Below are positions 1 to 6,886 of a stretch of DNA of 9,135 nucleotides, in pieces (the stretch's first letter is position 1; every line of letters begins with the position of its first letter). Origin of the DNA: Desulfobulbaceae bacterium UBA5628 (lineage in GTDB: Bacteria; Desulfobacterota; Desulfobulbia; Desulfobulbales; Desulfurivibrionaceae); NCBI GenBank assembly GCA_002421565.1, contig DIKC01000097.1:1-9135 (forward strand), given 5' to 3'. The position numbers were made by a program, and so were the translations under genes. The notes under the pieces are model-generated. The model searched no databases. It saw nothing but the letters and a program-made list of their open reading frames with translations, and was not told the DNA's origin.

Positions 1-23
1 GGGACGGATTTTAAATCCGTCCC
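1..23. repeat. REP-like 23-bp palindrome inside the cheA linker
   Basis: Two perfect 11-bp arms, GGGACGGATTT and AAATCCGTCCC, flank a single central T at position 12. Read in the cheA frame the element encodes GTDLKSV plus part of the next codon. I recall palindromes of this GGGACGGATTT/AAATCCGTCCC type as dispersed repeats in deltaproteobacterial genomes, but I cannot confirm copy number here. It touches the window edge, so the full element may be longer. It keeps the cheA frame open, and it lies in the flexible linker after the Hpt domain. Confidence 0.6.
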
Positions 24-455
24 CTTTTCCTTCTTTTCCTTCGCCACCGGGGAGGGGGCCGCCCCTTCTTCTCCGGCGACCGCCCGGCTCAACGCCCCGC
101 AAAGTTCTTCCGGGGCTTCCACCTGCTTGTTGCCGCCCTCAACCTCCGCCAGCATCGCCCCGACCGCATCAACTCCCTTGAACAGCAGATCGGAAAGTTC
201 GGGCCTCGGAGCGAGGGTTCCGCCCCGCAAGGCATCGAGGACATCCTCCATCCGATGGGCCAGTTCGTTGATTCCCGTAAGTTTCATCATCCGGGCCGAC
301 CCTTTGATGGTATGGGCCGAACGGAAAAGGGAGTTCAACAACTCGCCGTCACCGGGGGAGCTTTCCAGTTTGAGCAGGCCGTCATTGAGGCGGGCGCAAT
401 GCTCTCGCGCTTCCTCGATGAAACGAGTCAAGAATTTGGCAATATCAAAGGCCAT
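1..455 (-). CDS. cheA: CheA chemotaxis histidine kinase, N-terminal part (runs off the left edge)
   Basis: The frame opening with ATG at 455-453 stays open to the window edge, giving 151 residues that begin MAFDIAKFLTRFIEEAREH. Residues 1 to about 105 form a helical Hpt (P1) domain. The phosphoacceptor motif AHTIKGSARMM is at residues 47-57, with the histidine at residue 48. CheA takes phosphate from its own catalytic domain onto this His and passes it to response regulators. About 45 residues of Ala/Glu/Lys-rich linker follow; the P3-P5 domains lie outside the window, so whether a receiver is fused, as in FrzE, cannot be seen. The start overlaps the cheR stop (TAATG), and an AGGTG Shine-Dalgarno lies 4 nt upstream. 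The last visible codons read through a 23-bp palindrome and are translated GTDLKSV, which is unusual for a CheA linker. The identity rests on the Hpt motif plus the cheB-cheR context. Confidence 0.93.
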   Translation of the reverse strand, partial: MAFDIAKFLTRFIEEAREHCARLNDGLLKLESSPGDGELLNSLFRSAHTIKGSARMMKLTGINELAHRMEDVLDALRGGTLAPRPELSDLLFKGVDAVGAMLAEVEGGNKQVEAPEELCGALSRAVAGEEGAAPSPVAKEKKEKGTDLKSV

Positions 456-1951
456 TATTCACCTATCGTGAGATGCGACAATTTGTGGCGGCAGACACTG
501 ACAAAATGATCACGATTGCAGGTCAAGGGGAAAAAACTCTCCGCCTTCCCGCCTTCGGATGTTTTCCGCAACGAATCAAGGGCGCTACGATAGGACCGGT
601 CGGCCCGGCCGATATCCCCCAGCGCCCAGGTGGTCTCCGCCAGGTAAAAATGGGCCGGCCAGCAGGCCCGGTCGATATATAAGGCTTCCCGGAAACGGCG
701 CCCGGCCTCTTGATGGTCCGCCCGCTGGCGGGCATTGATCCCCAACAGCAGGTAGGCTTCCAGGCAGAGCGAATCATAACGCAAAGCGGTGAGGCAGTAC
801 TGTTGCGCCTCCGCGAATTGTTCCAACTCGGTGAGAATGCACCCCTCCAAAGCATACGCCCGGCTGAATGAACGGTCCTGTTCGACAATCCGGGCCAACA
901 ACTTTCTGGCCTCGTCAAAACGCTGCTGCCGGGCCAAGTCCAAAGCCTCGTCGAACACCGCATCTTGCGGCGATCGGGCCGGCTCACGCACTGGCGTACG
1001 CATCGCCGTCTCGCTTGCCGCTGTCAATCGTCGGCGCTCACCGCCGACAACCGGAGGCACCCTCTGCCCGCTTAGCTCGCGGACTTCAGTTACGGCGGGA
1101 CGGCGGGAGCGAGGTTGCCGCGCGAAGGCCGCCTTTTCCCGAGGCTTGCGAAAAAAGAAGCGGGAATCCATCTCAACCAGCGACAAAATGCCGAGATTAT
1201 GATGCATGGTCTCGGAAGCCCCGACCAGCAAACAGCCATCATCGGCGAGCTGGGCGGCCAAGCGGCTGAAAATCTCCTGCTGCACCGGAGCGGGGAAATA
1301 GATCGAGACATTACGGTAAAGAATAACGTCCGCTCCCCCCAAAGCCGACGGGTAAGAGGCGGCCAACAAATTGCAAACCTCAAAATGGACCAGGCCGCGA
1401 ATTTCTTCGTCAAGCTGCCATCCCCCCGAAGCATGCGGTTTGAAATACCGCTGCCGCAAGAACTCGCTCGCCCCCCGGAAAGAATCCGGCCGGTAAATGC
1501 CCCGCCGGGCGGCGGCGATCATCCCGGCATCGATATCAAAGGCCACGATCTTGAAAAGCCGGCGGCCGGCGGCCCCGAAACGTTGATCCAGCAACATCGC
1601 GAGGGTATAGGGCTCTTCCCCGCTGGAACAGCCGGCGCATACGATCCGCAGGGGCTCTTTCCGGCCCGCCAGCATTTCGGGGATCAACCGGTCGAGCAGC
1701 AGCTTAAGGTATTCCGGCTCCCGCAGAAAATAAGTTTCGTTAACGGTCAGCAGGTCGATAAGCTCCTGCATTTCCCGGGGATCATCGTTCAGCGGTTCAT
1801 AATAGGCATCCAGCCCGGCCAGACCCAAGGCATTCATTCGCTGCTTTAAGGCATCGCGCAGAGTCCGTTCGCGCTCGTCGGCAAACTGCATCCCGGAGGT
1901 TGCCAGCAGCAGGGTCTTGAAGCGGTCGATATTGACTTGTGCAGTGCTCAT
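455..1951 (-). CDS. cheR: CheR-type MCP glutamate methyltransferase with C-terminal TPR domain
   Basis: The protein has 498 aa and should use S-adenosylmethionine to methylate receptor glutamates for adaptation. Residues 1-270 are the CheR unit: an N-terminal helical part, NETYFLRE at 71-78, the SAM-binding stretch CAGCSSGEEPYTLAM at 105-119, the acidic strand end VAFDID at 136-141, and YRNVSIYF at 212-219, where many CheRs have CRNVLIYF. A basic linker (about 270-328) leads to roughly four TPR-like helical pairs at about 331-464, which should bind a protein partner. This CheR-TPR architecture is that of FrzF in Myxococcus. I chose the ATG at 1951 because it forms an ATGA overlap with the cheB stop; a TTG two codons upstream (1957) is less likely. 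No strong Shine-Dalgarno is visible, which fits translational coupling to cheB. Its stop overlaps the cheA start. Confidence 0.93.
   Translation of the reverse strand: MSTAQVNIDRFKTLLLATSGMQFADERERTLRDALKQRMNALGLAGLDAYYEPLNDDPREMQELIDLLTVNETYFLREPEYLKLLLDRLIPEMLAGRKEPLRIVCAGCSSGEEPYTLAMLLDQRFGAAGRRLFKIVAFDIDAGMIAAARRGIYRPDSFRGASEFLRQRYFKPHASGGWQLDEEIRGLVHFEVCNLLAASYPSALGGADVILYRNVSIYFPAPVQQEIFSRLAAQLADDGCLLVGASETMHHNLGILSLVEMDSRFFFRKPREKAAFARQPRSRRPAVTEVRELSGQRVPPVVGGERRRLTAASETAMRTPVREPARSPQDAVFDEALDLARQQRFDEARKLLARIVEQDRSFSRAYALEGCILTELEQFAEAQQYCLTALRYDSLCLEAYLLLGINARQRADHQEAGRRFREALYIDRACWPAHFYLAETTWALGDIGRADRSYRSALDSLRKTSEGGKAESFFPLTCNRDHFVSVCRHKLSHLTIGE
460..464 (-). promoter_or_regulatory. 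cheA ribosome binding site
   Basis: AGGTG on the minus strand ends 4 nt before the cheA ATG at 455. It lies inside the last codons of cheR, so cheA is probably translated by coupling as well as by independent initiation. Confidence 0.6.
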
Positions 1952-2985
1952 CGGCAACCAGCCAGCTTAATCAACGCCCGGGGGATTTCAGCCAACGGCA
2001 GAATCCGCTCAACCGAGCCGCTTTTTATCGCCACTTGATTCATCCCGTAAACCACCGAACTCGCCTCGTCCTGCGCGATGGTGCGCCCGCCCGCGCCCTT
2101 GATCGCCCGCATCCCGGCCACCCCGTCATCACCCATGCCGCTTAAAATCAAGCCGGCGGCGCGTTCGCGGTACACGGTCGCCACCGAGCCAAGCAGGGTA
2201 TCGCAGGACGGCGAATATTTGCGGGCCGGATCCTTGTCGCCGAGCACAATCCGGTTCCCCTCGACAATCCGCATGCTGTGCTCGCTGGGGTTTACATGCA
2301 CCGTGCCGCCGGCAAGATGATCGCCGTGGCGGGCCAATTTCACCTTAAGCCGGGTGCCCGCCGCCAACCATTCCACCATGCCCTGGGTAAAACCATCGGC
2401 AATGTGCTGGGCAATAACGATCGGCAAAGGAAAATCACCCGGCAGGGCGGTAAGGATACTGTTTATCGCCTGCGGCCCGCCGGTAGAGGAGGCAATAGCG
2501 ACAATCCCCACCCCGTTGCTCTTGCCCCCGCACTTGTCCGGCTCGGCAAGCGGACGAGAGGCCTTGCCGCTCATCACCCGCAAATGGGCCGCCACGTCAA
2601 CCCGGGCCAGCAGCCGAATCCGTTGCAGCAAGCGCTCGGCGTTATCCCGGCTGATGTCCGGCTTTTCAATGACCTCCAGGGCCCCCTTGGCAATGGCGCT
2701 GAATGCGGTCCTGACCCCGGTCTGGGCGGTAACCACCAAAATCGGGACCGGCCGGGCGGCAATAATCCGCTCGATCGCCTCGAAACCGCCCATGACCGGC
2801 ATTTCAATATCCATGGTAATCAGGTCGGGCTTAAGCGCAACCGCCAACTCAACCCCCTCGCGGCCGTCTTCGGCCTCGCCGATTACTTCGATATCAGCGG
2901 CGCCGGCAAGAATCTCCCCGATTAATTCACGCACCAGGCGACTGTCGTCGACAATCAATACCCGTATTTTGCCGCCAACGGCCAT
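1948..2985 (-). CDS. cheB: CheB protein-glutamate methylesterase/response regulator
   Basis: The protein has 345 aa, a normal length for CheB, which removes receptor methyl groups (and can deamidate) when phosphorylated by CheA. The receiver domain covers about 6-125, with acidic residues D13-D14 and the phosphoacceptor D59 in TMDIEMP, and K108 in EKPD. A polar linker (about 135-158) joins it to the methylesterase domain, about 159-345. The expected catalytic triad is present: S167 in IASSTGGPQ, H194 in IAQHIADGF, and D287 in SGMGDDGVAGM. The protein should therefore be active. The ATG lies 3 nt after the MCP stop; an AGGAG at 2998-3002 is 12 nt upstream of it, a somewhat long spacing. The gene sits in the same transcript as the receptor it should modify. 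Confidence 0.96.
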   Translation of the reverse strand: MAVGGKIRVLIVDDSRLVRELIGEILAGAADIEVIGEAEDGREGVELAVALKPDLITMDIEMPVMGGFEAIERIIAARPVPILVVTAQTGVRTAFSAIAKGALEVIEKPDISRDNAERLLQRIRLLARVDVAAHLRVMSGKASRPLAEPDKCGGKSNGVGIVAIASSTGGPQAINSILTALPGDFPLPIVIAQHIADGFTQGMVEWLAAGTRLKVKLARHGDHLAGGTVHVNPSEHSMRIVEGNRIVLGDKDPARKYSPSCDTLLGSVATVYRERAAGLILSGMGDDGVAGMRAIKGAGGRTIAQDEASSVVYGMNQVAIKSGSVERILPLAEIPRALIKLAGCR

Positions 2986-2988
2986 AAA

Positions 2989-4038
2989 TTAGCCATGCTC
3001 CTGATCGTTGGTCCGCCCGGCGGCTATCCCGGCCGAATTTTGCCGCCGCAACTCCGCCGCCAGGCTGGTCAATTCCTTGATTTCCTGACTGGCTTCCTTG
3101 AAGGCCTGATCGGTGATTCGGGTCCCTTCGCTGATATCCTTGAGGGCCATCACCACCTGACTGCTGGCCACCTGCTGCTGCTGAATCGAGGTGGAGATCT
3201 GGCGGGCGGCGTCGGCGGTTTCCTCCACCCCGTCAACGCTTTCAATCAACATCACCACCGTATGGGAAGCGTATTCCTGCCCCTCTTGGGCCAACTGCGA
3301 ACTCTTCTCCGAGGACATCACCAGCCGATTAACCGCATCCTGAATCTCGGTGATCCGGGCCTCGATCCCGCCGGTGGATTCGACCACGCTGTCGGCCAAA
3401 CGCCGGATTTCCACCGCCACCACCCCGAAACGGCGACCGGCCTCCCCGGCGCTGGCCGCCTCAAGGGCGGCGTTAAAGGCGATCAACTTGGTCTGATTGG
3501 CGATATTATTGATGATCTCCATGATCTTATTGATCTCCTTGGACTTCTTGCCCAAAGAGATGATCTCGTTGAGATTCTCCGCGATATTACTGTTGATATC
3601 GTTAATTTTGAAAGTCAGGTTCTCCACCTCGGAGGCCCCGCGCTTGGTGTCCTCCAGGGTCTTGTCGGCCCGCGCCACCACCTTGTGACTGTGCTGGGCG
3701 ATCTGGCCGGCGGTGGAGGAGAACTCCTCCATGGTCGAAGAAATCTCGACCACCGACGAGGAAAGGCGGCTGGCCTGACCGGCCTGCCGCTTGAACGCTT
3801 CCGCGATCGCCTCGGCCCGGCGATTGACCTGCTCAAAGAGCAACTGCCGACCCTCGATGACCGGCAAGAGCAGATGATTAAGCAACAGCAGCGAAGCCCC
3901 TCCAAAAAGAGCGGCGATCACCAGAATGACCGGCACCGCGCGGAAAGTGATTCCCGGCCCGGCCAACAAACCGGCAAGCGCCAGCACCAGAGCCACGGCC
4001 AAGGCGTTAAAAAGAGCAATACGAGTAATCAGCTTCAT
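2989..4038 (-). CDS. Methyl-accepting chemotaxis protein without a periplasmic sensor domain
   Basis: The protein has 349 aa, short for an MCP. Two hydrophobic segments, about 7-29 and 34-56, are joined by only a few residues, so there is no room for a periplasmic ligand-binding domain. No clear HAMP or PAS follows; residue 65 onward is already a long heptad coiled coil. The signalling hairpin tip is intact at about 178-215 and includes NQTKLIAFNAALEAASAGEA, a variant of the usual NLLALNAAIEAARAGEA. The two arms (about 70-180 and 215-335) are roughly equal, as expected for a complete hairpin. No CheR/CheB tethering pentapeptide is seen at the C terminus. The receptor probably senses through its membrane segments or a partner protein, and is the dedicated receptor of this Che cluster. 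The start overlaps the upstream gene as ATGA and has a strong AAGGAG site. Confidence 0.93.
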   Translation of the reverse strand: MKLITRIALFNALAVALVLALAGLLAGPGITFRAVPVILVIAALFGGASLLLLNHLLLPVIEGRQLLFEQVNRRAEAIAEAFKRQAGQASRLSSSVVEISSTMEEFSSTAGQIAQHSHKVVARADKTLEDTKRGASEVENLTFKINDINSNIAENLNEIISLGKKSKEINKIMEIINNIANQTKLIAFNAALEAASAGEAGRRFGVVAVEIRRLADSVVESTGGIEARITEIQDAVNRLVMSSEKSSQLAQEGQEYASHTVVMLIESVDGVEETADAARQISTSIQQQQVASSQVVMALKDISEGTRITDQAFKEASQEIKELTSLAAELRRQNSAGIAAGRTNDQEHG

Positions 4039-4427
4039 TCTTTTCTCCTTAGTCGGTGATCAATACGATGACAATCCAACAGTAAAATCAACCTTTCATC
4101 CAGCGGCAAGACCCCCCATACCCCCAGCCGCCGGATGAACGGCTCGAGCAGGGACGGCAAGGGGCGGACATCGCGCCAGTCAACATTCCGAATATCTTCC
4201 GGGGCCTCGATCAGCAACCGATAAGGCGGCATCTTGCCCGCCCCGTCGCCCTTGACCGAGATGACCCGGGGCTCACGATACGACCGCGGCTGGCCGCCGA
4301 ATATACGCTCCAGTGAGACGAGGTCGTCGTCCTCGTCGTCCCGGTAAGGGGTGATCGCGGCCAACTGCTCGATGTCGATTCCGAACCAGGCGTTGTTAAA
4401 AGAGAAGAGCAACAAATCAAGGTTCAT
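4035..4427 (-). CDS. Short divergent CheW-like protein (FrzB-like position)
   Basis: The protein has 130 aa and is a divergent member of the CheW fold. It begins with a CheW-type first strand pattern (MNLDLLLFSFNNAWFGIDI) and shows later CheW-like elements: RLLIEAPEDI at 70-79, VRPLPSLLEPF at 87-97, and a GVWGVLPLDERLILLLD end at 102-118. The conserved GLINVRG core of true CheW is missing, and an acidic DDEDDD patch lies at 30-35. It sits between a canonical CheW and the MCP, joined by ATGA overlaps on both sides. That is the position of FrzB, a short CheW-like protein, in the Myxococcus frz cluster. It may bind the receptor but not CheA, or tune array assembly. The fold assignment is by eye, so an unrelated small protein cannot be excluded. 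Confidence 0.7.
   Translation of the reverse strand: MNLDLLLFSFNNAWFGIDIEQLAAITPYRDDEDDDLVSLERIFGGQPRSYREPRVISVKGDGAGKMPPYRLLIEAPEDIRNVDWRDVRPLPSLLEPFIRRLGVWGVLPLDERLILLLDCHRIDHRLRRKE
4045..4050 (-). promoter_or_regulatory. Strong ribosome binding site of the operon MCP
   Basis: AAGGAG lies 6 nt before the ATG at 4038 and within the last codons of the preceding CheW-like gene. It fixes the MCP start and suggests that the receptor is translated more strongly than its coupled neighbours. Confidence 0.75.
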
Positions 4428-4939
4428 CGGACCGTAACCTTGGCGGCCAGCTTGGCCAGATCGAGCAACACCACGGTCTCGCCGCCATGCTCGAACTCTC
4501 CGGCCACCAATTCCCGGACCGCATCGGGCAAGCCGGCGATTACGGGTTTGATCCCGCTTGCCGGAATATCCACCACATCCTCGACCACATCGACCAAGAT
4601 GCCGGAAATAAAATCATCCGCCACCGCAATGGCGATATGGCACTGAGCGCAATCGGCGCGCTCTTCCCCGAGAAACGCCCGGAGATCGATAACCGATTCG
4701 ATGTCACCCCGGACATTGATCAAACCCGGCAGATAGTCGGGCAGACCCGGCGCCCAGGCGATTTCACGCGGGGTTAAAATCTCCCGGATATTACGGCCGT
4801 AAAAGGCGTAACAGCGAGAACCGGCCCGGAAAATCACCACCTTGATCTTTTCCTCGTCAACCTCGATGATTTTTTCGTCCCGTTCTCGACGCTTAACCGT
4901 ATCGAGCAACAACTCGCTTTTCGTCGCAATCTCAGACAT
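4424..4939 (-). CDS. cheW: CheW chemotaxis coupling protein
   Basis: The protein has 171 aa and should bridge CheA and the receptor in the array. A charged N-terminal extension of about 30 residues precedes the SH3-like CheW domain, about 31-168. The hallmark stretch YLPGLINVRGDIESVIDLRA is at 69-88, containing the receptor/kinase-contact Arg77. It is followed by AIAVADDFISGILVDVVEDVV and a terminal GGETVVLLDLAKL. All core motifs are intact, unlike in the following CheW-like gene. The ATG is 2 nt after the stop of the upstream histidine kinase gene, with only a weak GGGG-type ribosome site; the 3' end overlaps the next start as ATGA. It is part of the long chemosensory operon. Confidence 0.95.
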   Translation of the reverse strand: MSEIATKSELLLDTVKRRERDEKIIEVDEEKIKVVIFRAGSRCYAFYGRNIREILTPREIAWAPGLPDYLPGLINVRGDIESVIDLRAFLGEERADCAQCHIAIAVADDFISGILVDVVEDVVDIPASGIKPVIAGLPDAVRELVAGEFEHGGETVVLLDLAKLAAKVTVR

Positions 4940-4941
4940 GG

Positions 4942-6492
4942 CTATCCCCTATCGGCCGCTGCCGGCAGTACGAAACTAAAGGTGCTGCCCCGGCCAAGCT
5001 CGGATTCAACTTCCACCGTACCGCCGTGATATTCAACAATCTGCCTGCAAATGGGCAGCCCTAAGCCGGTTCCCTTGGGCCGGTCGGTCAACAGATCGCC
5101 GACCTGCTTGAATTTATCGAAAACCGCCGCCAGATTTTCCCGGGCGATTCCGCAACCGGTATCGCTGACCGCAAAAACCACCGCCGCCTCCCCCCCCATT
5201 TCGGCCTTGCCCACCCGAACCCGGATTTGCCCTTGATCGGTGAACTTGCGGGCATTGGAAAGGAGGTTGATCAAGACCTGCATGATCCGATCATGGTCAC
5301 AATAAAGCCGGGGCAAATCCGGGTCGATTTCCTCGACCAGGGTCAGGTTTTCTTCGGTAAACAGGCCGGCGGTGGCGTCCAGCGCCCGCTTGACCAACTC
5401 CCCGGCCTCGGCCTCCGCCAGATGCCACTCGACCTTGCCGGCCTCCATTTTAGAGAGATCGAGTACCTCGTTGATCAGCTTGGTCAACCGCTCGCCTTCG
5501 GTAATGATGATCCCGACATTATCGCCGATCTGGCGCACGGCCCGTTCAACCTTGGGGTCATCCCGCGGCACCAGGGGGAAAATGACCCCGTCGAGCTTCT
5601 TGGCAATCAGCTTGGCGAAACCAAGCACCGAGGTCAGCGGGGTGCGCAATTCATGGGAGACCGTTGAGACGAAATCGTCCTTCATCCGTTCGATCTCTTT
5701 TTGGTGGGTGATGTCCCGGACAATAATCAGATAACCGATAAACTCGTCTTCCTCCCCCTCGACCCGGCGATATACCGCGGTGCCGATGGCCGAACCGATT
5801 CGGCCGCCCTCCAGGGCCACCTGGACGGTGACCGCCGTCCGCTCGGTCGGGGAAATCGCGTCGAGGATCGGGCCCAGGGTATCGGCGAAAAGCTCCCGGC
5901 AATCGCGGCCCACCACCGGGCCGGCGGCCTGCCTGAACATTCCGCCCAGGGCCGGATTGACCAAGGTGATCCTGGCCCGTTCATTGGTCACCAGCAGGCC
6001 GTCGGGGATATGGCCGATAATGGCGTTGAGATAGGAGAGGGTGTTTTCCTGTTCCCTGGTCTTGGCGGCCAGTTCCGCGACCAGGCGTTTGTTGTGCTGT
6101 TTGATCTGGTGTTTTTCAAGGGCTCTTTTGACCGTAATTTCAATGGTCTCCTGAATACCCTCATCCTTAAGGACATAATCGATGGCGCCGCTGCTCAGGG
6201 CATCCACCGCCACCGAAATGCTGTTGACGCTGGTGACCATGATGATCGGCACTTCCAGATTGCGGGCCTTCAACTCCTGGATCAGCCGAATCCCATCCAT
6301 CCGGGGCATATTAACGTCGGAAACGATCAGTTGAATCTCTTGATCGGCCTCGTATTTCTCAAGGGCGTCAACCCCGTCTTCGGCGGTCGTTATCCGGTAG
6401 CCGGAGGCCTCCAGAATCGACGAGAGCATCTCCCGGACAAAGGCGTCGTCATCGACAATCAGGATCTTGCTGTCGGCGGGGTACATGGTCAT
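4942..6492 (-). CDS. Receiver-PAS-histidine kinase (hybrid sensor kinase, receiver first)
   Basis: The protein has 516 aa and no membrane segment, so it is cytosolic. Residues 8-125 are a receiver with DDD at 14-16, phosphoacceptor D59 in SDVNMPRMDG, T87 and K109. A coiled linker (about 122-152) leads to a PAS-like domain (about 152-268) that ends RDITHQKEIERM. The HisKA motif FVSTVSHELRTPLTSVLGF is at 274-292 with H280. The ATPase has its N box around N413 (LINLLSNARKFT), DTGCGIA at 444-450 and KGTGLGLPI at 473-481. All catalytic elements are present. Because the receiver is at the N terminus, phosphorylation, possibly by CheA, could gate the kinase. The start ATG overlaps the stop of the response regulator gene (TAATG); a second ATG two codons later is possible. 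No Shine-Dalgarno is evident, so it is probably coupled. Confidence 0.93.
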   Translation of the reverse strand: MTMYPADSKILIVDDDAFVREMLSSILEASGYRITTAEDGVDALEKYEADQEIQLIVSDVNMPRMDGIRLIQELKARNLEVPIIMVTSVNSISVAVDALSSGAIDYVLKDEGIQETIEITVKRALEKHQIKQHNKRLVAELAAKTREQENTLSYLNAIIGHIPDGLLVTNERARITLVNPALGGMFRQAAGPVVGRDCRELFADTLGPILDAISPTERTAVTVQVALEGGRIGSAIGTAVYRRVEGEEDEFIGYLIIVRDITHQKEIERMKDDFVSTVSHELRTPLTSVLGFAKLIAKKLDGVIFPLVPRDDPKVERAVRQIGDNVGIIITEGERLTKLINEVLDLSKMEAGKVEWHLAEAEAGELVKRALDATAGLFTEENLTLVEEIDPDLPRLYCDHDRIMQVLINLLSNARKFTDQGQIRVRVGKAEMGGEAAVVFAVSDTGCGIARENLAAVFDKFKQVGDLLTDRPKGTGLGLPICRQIVEYHGGTVEVESELGRGSTFSFVLPAAADRG

Positions 6493-6869
6493 TACGCAAG
6501 CCCAAGGATATTACTGGTCATGGCCTGAATTTCATCGGGATTAAAAGGCTTGGTCAGGTAAACATCGGCCCCCACATCCAGGCCCTGGTGTTTTTCACTC
6601 TCCTGGCCCTTGGCGGTGAGAAGGACGATATAAACATCATCCATGGCCAATTCGTTCTTGACCGCCTTGCAGACATCAAAGCCGTTCATTTTCGGCATCA
6701 TTACATCAAGAAAAACCAGATTCGGGCGCTCGGCCTTGATTATTTCAAGGGCTTCGGCGCCGTTTTCGGCCATAATCAGCTCCACCCCGTCATCCTCGAA
6801 ATCCTCCAGGGTCTGCTCCAGCAACAAACGAATATGGGGCTCGTCGTCAACAATCAGTATCTTGGCCAT
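6492..6869 (-). CDS. Single-domain response regulator (CheY/Spo0F-like)
   Basis: The protein has 125 aa from the chosen start and is a lone receiver domain with no DNA-binding or enzymatic output. It begins MAKILIVDDEPHIR, with acidic pocket D8-D9, phosphoacceptor D55 in FLDVMMPKMNG, T85 in LLTAK and K107 in TKPFNP. It can serve as a phosphate carrier or diffusible output for CheA or for the adjacent histidine kinase, whose start overlaps its stop. I chose the ATG at 6869 because MAKILIVDDE is the normal receiver opening and a purine-rich GAGGGGGAAAGGG directly precedes it. An ATG at 6887, which overlaps the HD-GYP stop as TAATG and is preceded by GGGAG, would add six residues (MSRGKG). Both starts are plausible. 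Confidence 0.93.
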   Translation of the reverse strand: MAKILIVDDEPHIRLLLEQTLEDFEDDGVELIMAENGAEALEIIKAERPNLVFLDVMMPKMNGFDVCKAVKNELAMDDVYIVLLTAKGQESEKHQGLDVGADVYLTKPFNPDEIQAMTSNILGLA

Positions 6870-6886
6870 CCCTTTCCCCCTCGACA

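Noticed and set aside
2995..4059. Long open frame on the plus strand (354 codons) opposite the MCP gene
   Set aside because: It is the antisense of a clear MCP coding sequence; its product is rich in Gly, His, Leu and Asp with no recognisable domain, as expected for a shadow frame in GC-rich DNA.
5701..6528. Plus-strand open frame of 275 codons opposite the receiver-PAS-kinase
   Set aside because: Shadow of a gene with complete receiver, PAS and kinase motifs; no ribosome site or domain supports it.
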